Part shown: in pieces, positions 17,730-28,055 of the stretch | How positions within the stretch are numbered: position 1 is the first letter of the stretch | Layout of the letters: every line of letters begins with the position of its first letter | From: VRUE01 sp963742535 | Lineage (GTDB): Bacteria; Actinomycetota; Thermoleophilia; Solirubrobacterales; 70-9 | Length of the DNA: 64,000 nt | Reading direction: 5' to 3' | NCBI GenBank assembly: GCA_963742535.1 | Contig: CAVUMC010000002.1 | Span: 744,001-808,000, forward strand | Notes under the pieces: generated by a model | Database searches by the model: none | What the model saw: only the letters and a program-made list of their open reading frames with translations | What the model was told of the DNA's origin: nothing | Program-made: the position numbers and the translations under genes

Positions 17730-18296
17730 TCAGCGCCTGATACCGCCGCTCCGAAGCAGACTGCGCAGGCGAGCGCGATATTCCTGAAGCGTCTCGTAGT
17801 CCAGGCTCACCCGTGATCCGCTGGGCCGACTCTTCAACCCGAGCTTTGCCAATCGGGCGGCCGCCCTTGCGTCTACCTCCCGCGCGCCATGAGCAAAAGC
17901 ATCCCGAACCACCGCGACCTCAACCGCACCGACTTCGCCGTCCATGACCTTCTCCCATTCACTTCCCGCTGCCTTCAGGAGGCGCCCACCCCAATCCTCG
18001 ATCCCCCCGAAGCTGCGCGAGTCCCTTCCGAGGTGATCGGATGCTGCTGATTCAGCCAGCGCATAGGAGTGGATCAGCACCGAGGCGAACAAGGTCTCGA
18101 CGTCACCGACAGCGGCCCGATGCGTACCCACATCCACTTCGAAGATCCCCTTGCCGGTGGAGACGGATATCTGGGTGTCGTCGGCGATCTGCAGAGAGCC
18201 CCAAAGATCGGCCTCGCGATCGAACGCGAGACGGGCACTCTCCAGGAAGCGGGTTATCCGACGCCACTCATCCCACGCGTCTTCAGCCTTCGCCAT
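17730..18296 (-). CDS. Hypothetical protein with a HEPN-like R-x4-H motif
   Basis: A 188-residue soluble protein from ATG 18296 (a TTG one codon earlier is possible). I do not recognise a named family. The middle is helical (LFASVLIHSYALAESAASDHLG) and followed by VRDAFAHGAREVDARAAARL; Arg131 and His136 match the R-x4-6-H motif of HEPN domains, many of which are RNases in toxin-antitoxin or defence systems. No nucleotidyltransferase or antitoxin partner is adjacent. The gene sits between ahcY and a channel gene with ordinary codon use. Function unproven. Confidence 0.6.
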   Translation of the reverse strand: MAKAEDAWDEWRRITRFLESARLAFDREADLWGSLQIADDTQISVSTGKGIFEVDVGTHRAAVGDVETLFASVLIHSYALAESAASDHLGRDSRSFGGIEDWGGRLLKAAGSEWEKVMDGEVGAVEVAVVRDAFAHGAREVDARAAARLAKLGLKSRPSGSRVSLDYETLQEYRARLRSLLRSGGIRR

Positions 18297-18386
18297 CAAA
18301 AAAAGCTACCGAGACGATTAGAGCCGCATGATTCCCAGCCATCGACTAGAGGGGGTCAGTCAGCCCTTGTCGAACCAATTGCGACG

Positions 18387-19196
18387 ATGCCTGGGACAGC
18401 GAAGACTCCCGTGAGCTACCCGCCCGGGATGGACGCTCGCAGCACGCGGGTAGCGGAAAAGCTCAACACGCCGATGCTGATCGCAGCGGCGCTGACGCTG
18501 CCGATGGTTGCGATCAGCGAGTCGCACCCTGGTGGCGCCCTGGAGACCGTCGCCCACATCCTCAACTGGGTCACCTGGACCGCCTTCCTGATCGAGCTGG
18601 TGGTGATGCTGGCCGTCGTCCCCGACCGCTGGCTCTGGCTCCGCCACCACCCGCTCGACCCCTTCATCGTCATCTTCACCCCGCCCCTGCTGCCGGCCGG
18701 CCTGCAGGGACTTCGCGTACTGCGACTGCTGCGGCTGGTCCGCCTGATGCGCCTGGCCCAGCTCTCGCGCCAGGTCTTCTCGCTGCAGGGGCTGCACTAC
18801 GCGATGTTCCTCGCCCTGCTGACCGTGATCGGCGGCGGCGCCCTCTTCGTCGCCTTCGAGAAAGGCTCACAGCACCTCAACGACTGGGACGGGATCTACT
18901 GGGCGATAACGACCATGACCACGCTCGGCTCCAACATCTACCCGACCACGACCGGCGGCGAGATCGTCTCAACCGCGATCCTGATCGTCGGCATCGGCTT
19001 CGTCGCCCTGCTCACCGGCGCTTTCGCCGAGCGATTCCTCGGCCCCGGGATCATCGAGGTCGAGGAAGAGCTCGAGGCCGAGCAGGTCAGCGCCGAGGCG
19101 CTCGCCCTGCGCGAGCTCAAGGGCGTGCGCGAACAGCTTCAGGCACTTGAGGTCGCGGTCGAGCGAATGGTCGACGAGCGCTCTTCAGCGCGCTGA
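18387..19196 (+). CDS. Voltage-sensor-type ion channel with non-canonical selectivity filter
   Basis: A 269-residue membrane protein, start ATG 18387 (GTG 18411 and ATG 18429 also in frame). It has six membrane segments: S1 ~30-45, S2 ~58-78, S3 ~88-103, an S4 with repeated Arg (LRVLRLLRLVRLMRLAQLSR, 109-128), S5 ~137-157, a pore helix YWAITTMTTLGSN, S6 ~194-215, then a C-terminal coiled coil (222-265). The architecture is that of prokaryotic Kv-like channels. The filter position reads TLGSNIYP instead of TVGYGD, so K+ selectivity cannot be assumed. Confidence 0.82.
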   Translation: MPGTAKTPVSYPPGMDARSTRVAEKLNTPMLIAAALTLPMVAISESHPGGALETVAHILNWVTWTAFLIELVVMLAVVPDRWLWLRHHPLDPFIVIFTPPLLPAGLQGLRVLRLLRLVRLMRLAQLSRQVFSLQGLHYAMFLALLTVIGGGALFVAFEKGSQHLNDWDGIYWAITTMTTLGSNIYPTTTGGEIVSTAILIVGIGFVALLTGAFAERFLGPGIIEVEEELEAEQVSAEALALRELKGVREQLQALEVAVERMVDERSSAR

Positions 19197-19199
19197 GTT

Positions 19200-21188
<1,989 letters not shown>

Positions 21189-21504
21189 CTCCCGCTCCTT
21201 CCCTCCTCAGTTGCCCAATGGTCGGACCGGCAGCACCGTCCGCCCGAAGGTCGAGTTCACGACCGCCGCAAAAGATGCATACCAGGCAGCCGCGGCCGTC
21301 GCCAGCCCAAACCAGCCCTCGCGCGCCCTGTGCCGCGCCGACCGGCTGCTGCCCCCCGTTCCCGACCTGCGCTTGGTGGTGAACGGTTGCTGACTCTATG
21401 ATCGCTCCTCCGTCGGCCGCGCCCAACGGAGGGGCCGCTCGGTCGCGGCGCATGTACCAACTCAGTAGTTACCCGAAACGGGGCGGCGCTACCCTCAGCC
21501 GGCG
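21189..21504. other. Intergenic region between acs and the MBL-rhodanese gene
   Basis: About 316 bases between divergent genes, presumably holding both promoters. Open frames exist on both strands but none has family features or a convincing ribosome site. On the minus strand one frame reads GCLVCIFCGGRELD, which looks like a chance or relic Cys cluster. No RNA or repeat was recognised. Confidence 0.5.
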
Positions 21505-22863
21505 ATGTTCTTCAGACAGGTCATCCACGAGGATCTTGGCTGCGCCTCCTATCTGGTTGGCGACACGGCCTCAGGCGTTGCCGCGGTGGTCGATCCGCAG
21601 TGGGACATCGACCCCTACCTGCACCTTGCCCGCCTGCACGGCGTGCGGATCGAGCACGTGCTGGAGACCCATAACCACGCCGACCACGTCTCCGGTCACG
21701 GCCGCCTGGCCCGGGCAACCGGCGCGACGATCCACGTCCACGAGCTCGCCGCAGCCGAGTACCCCCACGAGGCCTTCGGCGACGGCTGGACGCTGCCGCT
21801 CGGCGAGGGCGCCAGCATCGAGGCGATTCACACGCCGGGGCACCGGCCCGAGCACACGTCCTTCCTGCTGCGCGACGCCGCTCGCGACTCGGAGCCCTGG
21901 GCAGTGCTCTGCGGCGACTCGCTCTTCGTCGGCGACGTCGCCCGCCCCGACCTCGCGGTCGAGCCCCGCGAAGGGGCCGCTGACATCTTCCGCTCCTTGC
22001 ACGAGCGCCTGCTGACCCTGCCCGACGAGGCCGAGGTCTGGCCCGGGCACCTCGGCGGCTCGCTCTGCGGCAGCTCCGGGATCGATCTCAAGACCTCCTC
22101 GACGATCGGCTTCGAGCGGCGCCACAACCGCGCCCTCGGCTTCGCCAGCGAGGCCGAGTTCATCGAGGACGCCGTCGCCACGACCGGCAGCAAGCCGCCC
22201 AACGTCGAGCACATCGTCTCGCTCAACCGCGGACCCCTGGTCGAATCGATCAGTGCCCCAACCCGACTCACCCCACACGGCTTCGAGGCGGCGATCGCCG
22301 AAGGAGCGCTGGCGGTCGACTCGCGCACCAACGAGCAGTTCGACGAGGCCCACATCCCCGGCTCGATCAGTGCCTCGGGCTATGACACCGGCTTTGCCAC
22401 CAAGGTGGCGGAGATGGTGCCGGTCGATGCCGAGCTGCTGGTCGTCGCTGCCTCCGACGGCAACGAGCTGGAAGCGGCCGAGCTGCTGGCCGCAGTCGGC
22501 CTGCGCGTGCGCGGCTTCCTCGGCGGCGGCATGACCGCCTGGCGAGCGGAGGACCGGCCGGTGGAACGGATCGAGGCGATCGACCTGGCCGAGCTCGCGC
22601 GCCGACTCGACGGCGACGATGGCCCACAGGTGCTTGACGTGCGCAACGCCGCCGAGTACGCCGAAGGCCACGTCCCCGGCTCGATCCACATCCCCTTCGC
22701 CCAACTGCAGAAGCGACTGGGCGAGCTCCCCCGCGAGCGCCCGATCGCAACGATCTGCAAGGCCGGCAAGCGCAGCGGCCTCGCCGCCTCGATCCTCCAG
22801 CGCGAAGGCTTCGAGGGCGTGATCCACGTCGCCCGCGGCAACGCCGCGAACTGGTCTCAGTAG
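21505..22863 (+). CDS. MBL-fold hydrolase fused to two rhodanese domains (persulfide dioxygenase-like)
   Basis: A 452-residue protein. Residues 1-240 are a glyoxalase-II/ETHE1-type metallo-beta-lactamase domain with ETHNHADHVSGH (His56, His58, Asp60, His61), HTPGHRPEH and CGDSLFVGDVARPDL. Residues ~255-355 form a rhodanese fold without the active Cys (VVAASDGNE at the loop). Residues ~360-452 form a second rhodanese with ICKAGKRS, Cys418 being the persulfide carrier. ETHE1/CstB-like proteins oxidise persulfides to sulfite or thiosulfate, so sulfide or thiol detoxification in the cytoplasm is likely. It overlaps the next, convergent gene by 7 bp at the 3' ends. Confidence 0.88.
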   Translation: MFFRQVIHEDLGCASYLVGDTASGVAAVVDPQWDIDPYLHLARLHGVRIEHVLETHNHADHVSGHGRLARATGATIHVHELAAAEYPHEAFGDGWTLPLGEGASIEAIHTPGHRPEHTSFLLRDAARDSEPWAVLCGDSLFVGDVARPDLAVEPREGAADIFRSLHERLLTLPDEAEVWPGHLGGSLCGSSGIDLKTSSTIGFERRHNRALGFASEAEFIEDAVATTGSKPPNVEHIVSLNRGPLVESISAPTRLTPHGFEAAIAEGALAVDSRTNEQFDEAHIPGSISASGYDTGFATKVAEMVPVDAELLVVAASDGNELEAAELLAAVGLRVRGFLGGGMTAWRAEDRPVERIEAIDLAELARRLDGDDGPQVLDVRNAAEYAEGHVPGSIHIPFAQLQKRLGELPRERPIATICKAGKRSGLAASILQREGFEGVIHVARGNAANWSQ

Positions 22864-24077
22864 CCCGGCGGGTGGCGGGCGACGAAGCCTTCCGGCGAGT
22901 CGACCGGCGAGGAGTGCCAGCGGGGGCCCGGGCCGCCGACGGTGTCGAAGGCGAGGCCGGCGATGATCATCCAGGCGTGTTCGGCGTTGGCGTAGACCGT
23001 GATCCACTTGCCGGGGCCGGGTTCACCCCAGGTCTCGAGGCCGGTTGAGTCCAGCGGGCTGGAGAGGAAGCCGCCACCGTTGAGGGCGAAGCTGACCGCG
23101 CCGGAGCAGTCGTAGCCCGAGGATTCGAAGGAGCCGTGGCCGCCGCCCCAGATGTAGGGGGTGGTGGCGATTGAGTTCGCAGCTTCGATCGCGGCGGCGA
23201 TCGCCGGCGGTGCTTCGCTCGGCACGCTGGCCTGGCTTTCGGAGATGTAGCTGGCGCTCTCGCCGGGCGTCAGCGGCGCCGGCGTGCCGGTGACCGGTGC
23301 GGGCGCACCCGTCGTGGTGGCGATCTGTTCGGAGATCGCGGCAAGGTTGCTGCTCAGCGCTTCTTCGCGCGATTCAAGCGATTCCATTGCTGCGCGGCGT
23401 TCGGCCTGGGCCGACTTCAGTTCGGCGAAGCGGTCCTCGGCCTCCTGGCGGGCGGCGGCGACTTCGCGCTCCTTGACCGCGATCGCGTCGCGCGCATCTT
23501 TGATCTGCAGGCGCTCTGCGGTCATCCGCTTGACCGCGGCCTGGGCCTGATCGCGCAGGCCCTTGACCCGGGTGGCCACCGAGTCGTCGTACTGCTGAAT
23601 CTGGTTGAGGTAGTCGGCGCGGGTGCTGACTTCCGACCAATCCGCCGAGTCGAGCACGACATTGACCATGTCGGGGCTGCCCGACTCGTAAATCGCCACC
23701 AACCGGCCGCGCAACACCTTCAGTGCGCGCTGAAGGCGGGCACGGACGCGGGCCAGGTGGCGCCGGTCTTTTTCGAGCTCCGCCGTCGCCTTGTCGAGTT
23801 CGTCCTGCTTGGCGGACAGTTCGCCCTCGACCGCCTGCTGCTGCTGGCGCAGGTCGGAAACTTCGCCGATCATCGAGTCGATCGCCCTGTTCTGTTCGGC
23901 GATCGTGTCCGCCAGCGCGCTCTGGCTTTCGCGCACGTGGCTGAGTTTGCCCTGCGTCGACTGCAGCTTTTCCTGAAGGTCCTTGGCGGGCGCAGAGGCA
24001 ACCGCGCAGAGCAGAACGAGCAGCAGGGCCGCAGGCAGCAATAGCCGCCAAGAGTTACCGCGAAGAGGAACGCGCAT
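22857..24077 (-). CDS. Secreted NlpC/P60-type peptidoglycan hydrolase with coiled-coil domain
   Basis: A 406-residue exported protein. It has a signal peptide (hydrophobic 11-28), a long coiled coil (~35-260, like the FtsX-regulated PcsB/RipC family, including LVAIYESGSPDMVNVVLDSADW), a Pro/Ala linker, and a C-terminal cysteine peptidase domain (~300-406). The catalytic Cys is in GYDCSGAVSFAL and the His in NAEHAWMII. Family members cut cell-wall peptides during division. The gene is isolated; promoter presumably in the short gap before the 24152-24201 terminator of the neighbour. Confidence 0.87.
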   Translation of the reverse strand: MRVPLRGNSWRLLLPAALLLVLLCAVASAPAKDLQEKLQSTQGKLSHVRESQSALADTIAEQNRAIDSMIGEVSDLRQQQQAVEGELSAKQDELDKATAELEKDRRHLARVRARLQRALKVLRGRLVAIYESGSPDMVNVVLDSADWSEVSTRADYLNQIQQYDDSVATRVKGLRDQAQAAVKRMTAERLQIKDARDAIAVKEREVAAARQEAEDRFAELKSAQAERRAAMESLESREEALSSNLAAISEQIATTTGAPAPVTGTPAPLTPGESASYISESQASVPSEAPPAIAAAIEAANSIATTPYIWGGGHGSFESSGYDCSGAVSFALNGGGFLSSPLDSTGLETWGEPGPGKWITVYANAEHAWMIIAGLAFDTVGGPGPRWHSSPVDSPEGFVARHPPGY

Positions 24078-24150
24078 CGGCGGATGACGGTAGCCGAGAC
24101 GCGGCGGGATTGTTAGGAACCGCTAATAACCTGCAACTTTAATTTCATTT

Positions 24151-24201
24151 GCAGGAAAAATTGGCTGCATATCGGCGCCTGAGGCAGCCGATATGCAGCC
24201 A
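24151..24201 (-). terminator. Intrinsic terminator of the PLDc_N/SHOCT gene
   Basis: A perfect 15-bp stem (24162-24176 with 24187-24201) with a small inner GCC/GGC pair in the loop. On the minus strand it is followed by AATTTTTCC. It lies 9 bases after the stop of the minus-strand gene ending at 24210. This is the clearest terminator in the left half of the window. Confidence 0.8.
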
Positions 24202-24209
24202 GGACACGA

Positions 24210-24599
24210 CTAGCCCAGGAGCTTGGCCTTGGCCCGGTCGAACTCCTCGGCCGAGAGGGCGCCCTTTTCCTTCAGCTCGTTGAGCTTGTGCAGTTCGTCC
24301 GCGGGGGTGGTGTGAGCCTGTTCGCGGACGTAGGAATCGAAGTGCTGCTTGGCCTCCGCCTGCGCCTTGATCGTGCGGTCGCGCATGCCGCTGCCGCGCG
24401 CGATTAGGTAGATCAGCGCCGTCAGGAAGGGGATGAAGACAAGGAACAGCACCCATGCCGCCTTCACCCACCCGGAAGTCTCATGATCGCGGAAGAGATC
24501 GGTGAGAATCGTGATCAGGATCCAGATCCAGATCACGAAGAAGAAAACCTCGAAGGCAACGAGGAGGGCTTCCCCGAAGTTGATGTCGGCTAGGGGCAA
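24210..24599 (-). CDS. Small membrane protein with PLDc_N-like and SHOCT domains
   Basis: A 129-residue protein from a TTG start with an AAAGGA site 5 bases upstream. Two membrane helices (VAFEVFFFVIWIWILITIL and WVLFLVFIPFLTALIYLIA) form a PLDc_N-type module. The C-terminal DELHKLNELKEKGALSAEEFDRAKAKLL is a SHOCT domain, a short oligomerisation motif. The family is common in actinomycetes; its role is unknown. A strong terminator follows. Confidence 0.8.
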   Translation of the reverse strand: MPLADINFGEALLVAFEVFFFVIWIWILITILTDLFRDHETSGWVKAAWVLFLVFIPFLTALIYLIARGSGMRDRTIKAQAEAKQHFDSYVREQAHTTPADELHKLNELKEKGALSAEEFDRAKAKLLG

Positions 24600-24638
24600 G
24601 GTAATCCTTTCGACGGTGGCTAGTACGCGAAAGCTATC

Positions 24639-24979
24639 TCAACCAACGACGATTTTGCCGTGCATAAAGGGGTGAATCTTGCAGTGGTAGCTGAAAGTCC
24701 CCTTCTGGGTGAAGCGAACTTCTACCGATTTGCCGCCGTTGATCCGGCCGGTGTCGAAGACACCCTTGTCGGTTGCAGTGTGGGCCGTGCCGGCGGTGGT
24801 GTTGGAGAACACCACCCGCGTTCCCTTACTTACCTGCAGGTTGCCGGGGAGGAATTCGAAGTTCTTGATCCTGACCGTCTTCGCGGTGCTGGCCTGCGCC
24901 GGCCCGGTCCGGCAGCGGGAGCGGCTTGGCTGACAAGGAGCGCGCTGGCGAGCGCTGCGCAGGCGGCGATTCGCTTCAT
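24639..24979 (-). CDS. Secreted cupredoxin, plastocyanin-like (frameshifted in signal peptide region near 24905)
   Basis: The C-terminal ~85 residues form a complete small blue-copper domain: KTVRIKNFEFLPGNLQVSKG, His in GTAHTATD, and Cys, His, Met in YHCKIHPFMHGKIVVG. Upstream in another frame, ATG 24979 opens a good signal peptide, MKRIAACAALASALLVSQAA. The two join if one base is missing in the GGACCGGGCCGG stretch near 24905, so an indel in an intact ~113-residue protein is likely. It may serve as a periplasmic electron carrier or copper buffer. Confidence 0.75.
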
Positions 24980-25012
24980 CGGCCCTTTCTACGTGGCGCC
25001 CCTCCCCCAGGT

Positions 25013-25747
25013 TCAAAGCAGTCGCGAGAAAAGCACCGCCGAGACCGTGGTGGCCAAGTTGAGGCTGGAGACTCCCTCCCGCATCGGGATCGCCAGGCGC
25101 GCATCGGCGCGCTCAAGCAGTTCCTCACTTAGGCCGTAGCGCTCGGTGCCAAAGGCGAGGATCGCCCGCGGGTCGATCTCCCTCTTTCCCAGGACGTCTC
25201 CCTCGGGGTCAATTGCAAGCAGTGGTCGCTCGCCCCCAGGGAGAGAGTCAAGGCGGGACACCGGCAGGGCGAAGTGCAAGCCGGCAGCGCCGCGCAGCGC
25301 CTCCGGGTGCCAGGGGTCGTTGCTGCCGGTGGTTAGGACCGCAGCCGCATCGGCGGCCGCCGCTACTCGCACGCAGGCACCCATATTGCCCATCGTGCGC
25401 GGATCCTCGAGCAGCACCACCGGCGCTTGGCGCTCGTCGGCGAGAACGGCGGTGAGATCCACGACCGGCCGGCGCGCGATCGCAACCACACTGGTGCGGG
25501 GCGCGTGCGGAACCAGTTCGGCGAGCGCTTGCTCGGAAATCGGCGCCGTCCGCTCGGCCAAGGTGCCGGCGAGGTCGGGGGCGAGATCGGTCGCGAGGCG
25601 GTCCAGTTCGCTGGGATCAGAGGACACCGCCTCGAGCAGCTCAGCACCAAAGCGGAGCGCGTGCTTGAGGGCGTGGAATCCCTCGAGCAGGGCGAGGTCG
25701 GGGTCACGGCGGGCGGCGCGGTAGCGCTGGACGACGGGGTCACTCAT
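25013..25747 (-). CDS. RNA 2'-O-ribose methyltransferase, SpoU/TrmH family
   Basis: A 244-residue SPOUT methyltransferase. An N-terminal substrate-binding part (LLEGFHALKHAL) is followed by the knotted catalytic domain with motif 1 EDPRTMGNMGACVRVAAA, motif 2 ILAFGTERYGLS and motif 3 IPMREGVSSLNLATTVSAVL. These bind S-adenosylmethionine and methylate a ribose in rRNA or tRNA. The exact nucleotide cannot be read from sequence. Its stop lies 34 bases from the ATG of the downstream cupredoxin. Confidence 0.88.
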   Translation of the reverse strand: MSDPVVQRYRAARRDPDLALLEGFHALKHALRFGAELLEAVSSDPSELDRLATDLAPDLAGTLAERTAPISEQALAELVPHAPRTSVVAIARRPVVDLTAVLADERQAPVVLLEDPRTMGNMGACVRVAAAADAAAVLTTGSNDPWHPEALRGAAGLHFALPVSRLDSLPGGERPLLAIDPEGDVLGKREIDPRAILAFGTERYGLSEELLERADARLAIPMREGVSSLNLATTVSAVLFSRLL

Positions 25748-25795
25748 GGAACACCTTGGGTTCGCGCCCCGCTCACAACCCCATCATGCCCGGAT

Positions 25796-26974
25796 TTAGA
25801 AGGCAGACGCTCCGGCGACTATCCCCGCCAAGGCGCTTGCCTTGGTCAGACGGTCGACCAGCGGACTCAGGTAGCGGGCGGTCAGCTTGCCCTCGCGCAG
25901 CGGCCCTTCCGGTCGCTCGCTGAAGCTCGACGTTTCGCCGTGCCCACCAGTGGGCCGGCCGTAGAGATAGCGGGGTTGGTGGCCGGTGAAGAGGACGCCG
26001 CGCAAGACCGGGTCGAACGGCTTCGGCTCGATCGCCGCTCCGGCCGCGGCGGCAACGGCTTCAGCGACCGTGTCGGCTTGTTGGGTCGCAAGGGCTCCCT
26101 GCTTGACCGGAAAGGTGGTGGTGTCGCCAATCGCGTAGACGCGCTCGAGGCCGACCACCCCACCGTGCTCGTCGACGCCGACGAAGCCCTCGCCGTCGTG
26201 GGGAATACCGTCGGGCGGCCTGCCCTCGAAGCGCGGCATGCTGATCACCGCATCGGCATCGATCTCGCGCGCGGGAGCAACATGCAAGCGACCTTCCTCG
26301 AACTTCATCGGATGAGTGGCGGTGAGGACTTCGACGCCGCGCTCGCGCAGGAGCGTGTCCACCTGCCCCGCTGCGCGCCGGCCGAACACCTCCAGCGGCA
26401 CGTCCTCCGGGGTGACCACAGTCACCTGCGTCTGCCCGTTGCCGGCCTTTTCCAGCTCGGTGACCGCGAACAGCGCCAATTCGTAGAGCGGCAGGGCCCA
26501 GCTGTAGCCGGCCGGCATCGTCAACACGAGGCGCCGCAGACGGCCGCCGCGCAGCGCGGCGATCACCTCGCTCACCTGGCCCTCGTTGGCGCCCCAGAAA
26601 GTGACGGCGCCGGGCACCGCCCACTGCATGCGCGAGCCGGTTGCGACAACCAGGTGGTCATAAGCGAGCCGCTCTCCGCTCTCGAGAATTAGGCGTTGGC
26701 GCTCCGCATCAACCGTGGCGACCGTTCCGTGTCGAAAGGTCGCTCCGCAACGCCGGGCAAGGCTCTCGAGCTCATAGCGAAAGGAACGCACGGCCCCGTA
26801 GGGCTCAGCCACCACGAAAGGGCGAAAGACGAACTCGCCGCGCGTGTCGCACAACTCGACATCAACCAGGTCGCCAGCGAGGTCATCGAGGGCGAGGGCA
26901 GTCTCTATCCCTCCCAACCCGGCCCCGGCAATCAGCACCTTCTGCTTGCCGTCTCGTTGCTTGCCGTCGATCAT
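25796..26974 (-). CDS. FAD-dependent NAD(P)H/sulfide:quinone oxidoreductase-like protein
   Basis: A 392-residue flavoprotein of the two-dinucleotide-fold type. FAD binding VLIAGAGLGGIETALAL lies at 13-29, followed by YDHLVVATGSRMQ, an NAD-type second fold, and the C-terminal FAD loop VYAIGDTTTFPVKQGALATQQAD. The layout fits NDH-2 or sulfide:quinone reductases. The paired Cys residues needed by classical SQRs are not evident, so the electron donor is left open. Its end is 48 bases upstream of the methyltransferase start. Confidence 0.82.
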   Translation of the reverse strand: MIDGKQRDGKQKVLIAGAGLGGIETALALDDLAGDLVDVELCDTRGEFVFRPFVVAEPYGAVRSFRYELESLARRCGATFRHGTVATVDAERQRLILESGERLAYDHLVVATGSRMQWAVPGAVTFWGANEGQVSEVIAALRGGRLRRLVLTMPAGYSWALPLYELALFAVTELEKAGNGQTQVTVVTPEDVPLEVFGRRAAGQVDTLLRERGVEVLTATHPMKFEEGRLHVAPAREIDADAVISMPRFEGRPPDGIPHDGEGFVGVDEHGGVVGLERVYAIGDTTTFPVKQGALATQQADTVAEAVAAAAGAAIEPKPFDPVLRGVLFTGHQPRYLYGRPTGGHGETSSFSERPEGPLREGKLTARYLSPLVDRLTKASALAGIVAGASAF

Positions 26975-27047
26975 GAACCGACCCTAGGGCCGGGCGGGGA
27001 TGGGGTCCACCGCAGGAACCCGCCGAGAAGCTGCGGCTTTCCCGCGC

Positions 27048-27719
27048 TCACCGACGGGTTCCGTCTGCTTCGGCAAGGAGGGTGGCAATCACCTCGTCGT
27101 CGGACACCTGATCGAAATCCTGGTACCACTGGCCGACCCCGTAGAGGAGTGTCGGTTCGAACAGACAGACCACCTCGTCGGCCTCCGCCCGCAGGCGGGC
27201 GGCTGAATCCGGCGGGCAGACGGGAACCGCGAGGACGAGGTGCCGGGGCTGCAGGCTGCGAATGTCCCGCAGCGCGGCTGTGTCGGTGACCCCAGTGGCA
27301 ACCCCGTCGTCGACGACGATCACCAGCCGATCGCGGAGCCGTCGGGCTGGGCGGTCGCCGCGGTAGGTATCGACGCGGCGGTGCAGCTCGGTGGTCTCGC
27401 GAACGACGATCGACTCCAGCGTGCGGTTGTCGATCCCGAGCACCGCGAGCGCCTCCGGGTCGAAGACCCGAGTGCCGCCCTCGGCGATCGCGCCGATCCC
27501 GTACTCGGGATTGTGCGGCGCGCCGAGCTTGCGAACGGCGAGGAATTCCAGCGGCACATCCAGGACCTGGGCGACCTCGGCCGCTACAGGCACCCCGCCC
27601 CGTGGCAGGGCGACAACGACCGGCTCCTCCTCCGCCAGCGCCCGCAAGCGCTGGGCCAGCTGGCGGCCGGCGTCGTGGCGATCGGCAAAGGGGGCTTGAA
27701 CCGTGTCCCACGGGACCAT
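27048..27719 (-). CDS. Phosphoribosyltransferase-domain protein
   Basis: A 223-residue type I phosphoribosyltransferase. It has an N-terminal LPRGGVPVAAEVAQVLDVPLEFLAVRKLG segment and the PRPP-binding loop RLVIVVDDGVATGVTDTAAL. These stand-alone proteins are widespread in actinomycetes, often beside stress-response genes; the base or acceptor is unknown. No purine- or pyrimidine-specific hood is recognisable. The short gap to the LapA-like gene upstream shows no clear signal. Confidence 0.82.
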   Translation of the reverse strand: MVPWDTVQAPFADRHDAGRQLAQRLRALAEEEPVVVALPRGGVPVAAEVAQVLDVPLEFLAVRKLGAPHNPEYGIGAIAEGGTRVFDPEALAVLGIDNRTLESIVVRETTELHRRVDTYRGDRPARRLRDRLVIVVDDGVATGVTDTAALRDIRSLQPRHLVLAVPVCPPDSAARLRAEADEVVCLFEPTLLYGVGQWYQDFDQVSDDEVIATLLAEADGTRR

Positions 27720-27782
27720 TACCGCCTAGATTTTCCAGGCGCAGCGCAAATAGGTCATCGGGGTATTTCCGCAGTCGACGAA

Positions 27783-28019
27783 TTAGGGACGCTTGCTTTC
27801 CTCGCGCCGGTGGCGGCGAACGAGGGGCGTTACGTAGCCAATCAGGGCGCCGATCGCGACCGCGGCGAGCAAGGTGACGATCAGCGGCGCGTCGAGCGTG
27901 ACGAAGAGGACGTCGACCCGCACCTGCTGTGAGTTCTGCAGACAGACGATGACGACGAGCGCGATCAGGATGCCGACGATCCAGGCCCGCCAGTTGGTCC
28001 CTTTCTGCTGCTCGGGCAT
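27783..28019 (-). CDS. LapA/DUF1049-like small membrane protein
   Basis: A 78-residue protein. ATG 28019 is preferred over ATG 28028 because an AGGA lies 8 bases upstream of it. Two membrane helices (AWIVGILIALVVIVCLQN and IVTLLAAVAIGALIGYV) surround the QQVRVDVLFVTLDAPLI segment typical of the LapA domain, with a basic C-terminal tail. LapA-type proteins act in envelope assembly; its role here is unknown. It lies 37 bases after the end of the pst operon and may be the last gene of that unit. Confidence 0.75.
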   Translation of the reverse strand: MPEQQKGTNWRAWIVGILIALVVIVCLQNSQQVRVDVLFVTLDAPLIVTLLAAVAIGALIGYVTPLVRRHRREESKRP

Positions 28020-28055
28020 CGCGGCCATCCTAGAGGCGGCCGCCGAGCCCATTGC

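Noticed and set aside
21205..21453. Small genes in the acs / MBL-rhodanese gap
   Set aside because: Open frames exist on both strands but lack a ribosome site, domain features and typical codon pattern.
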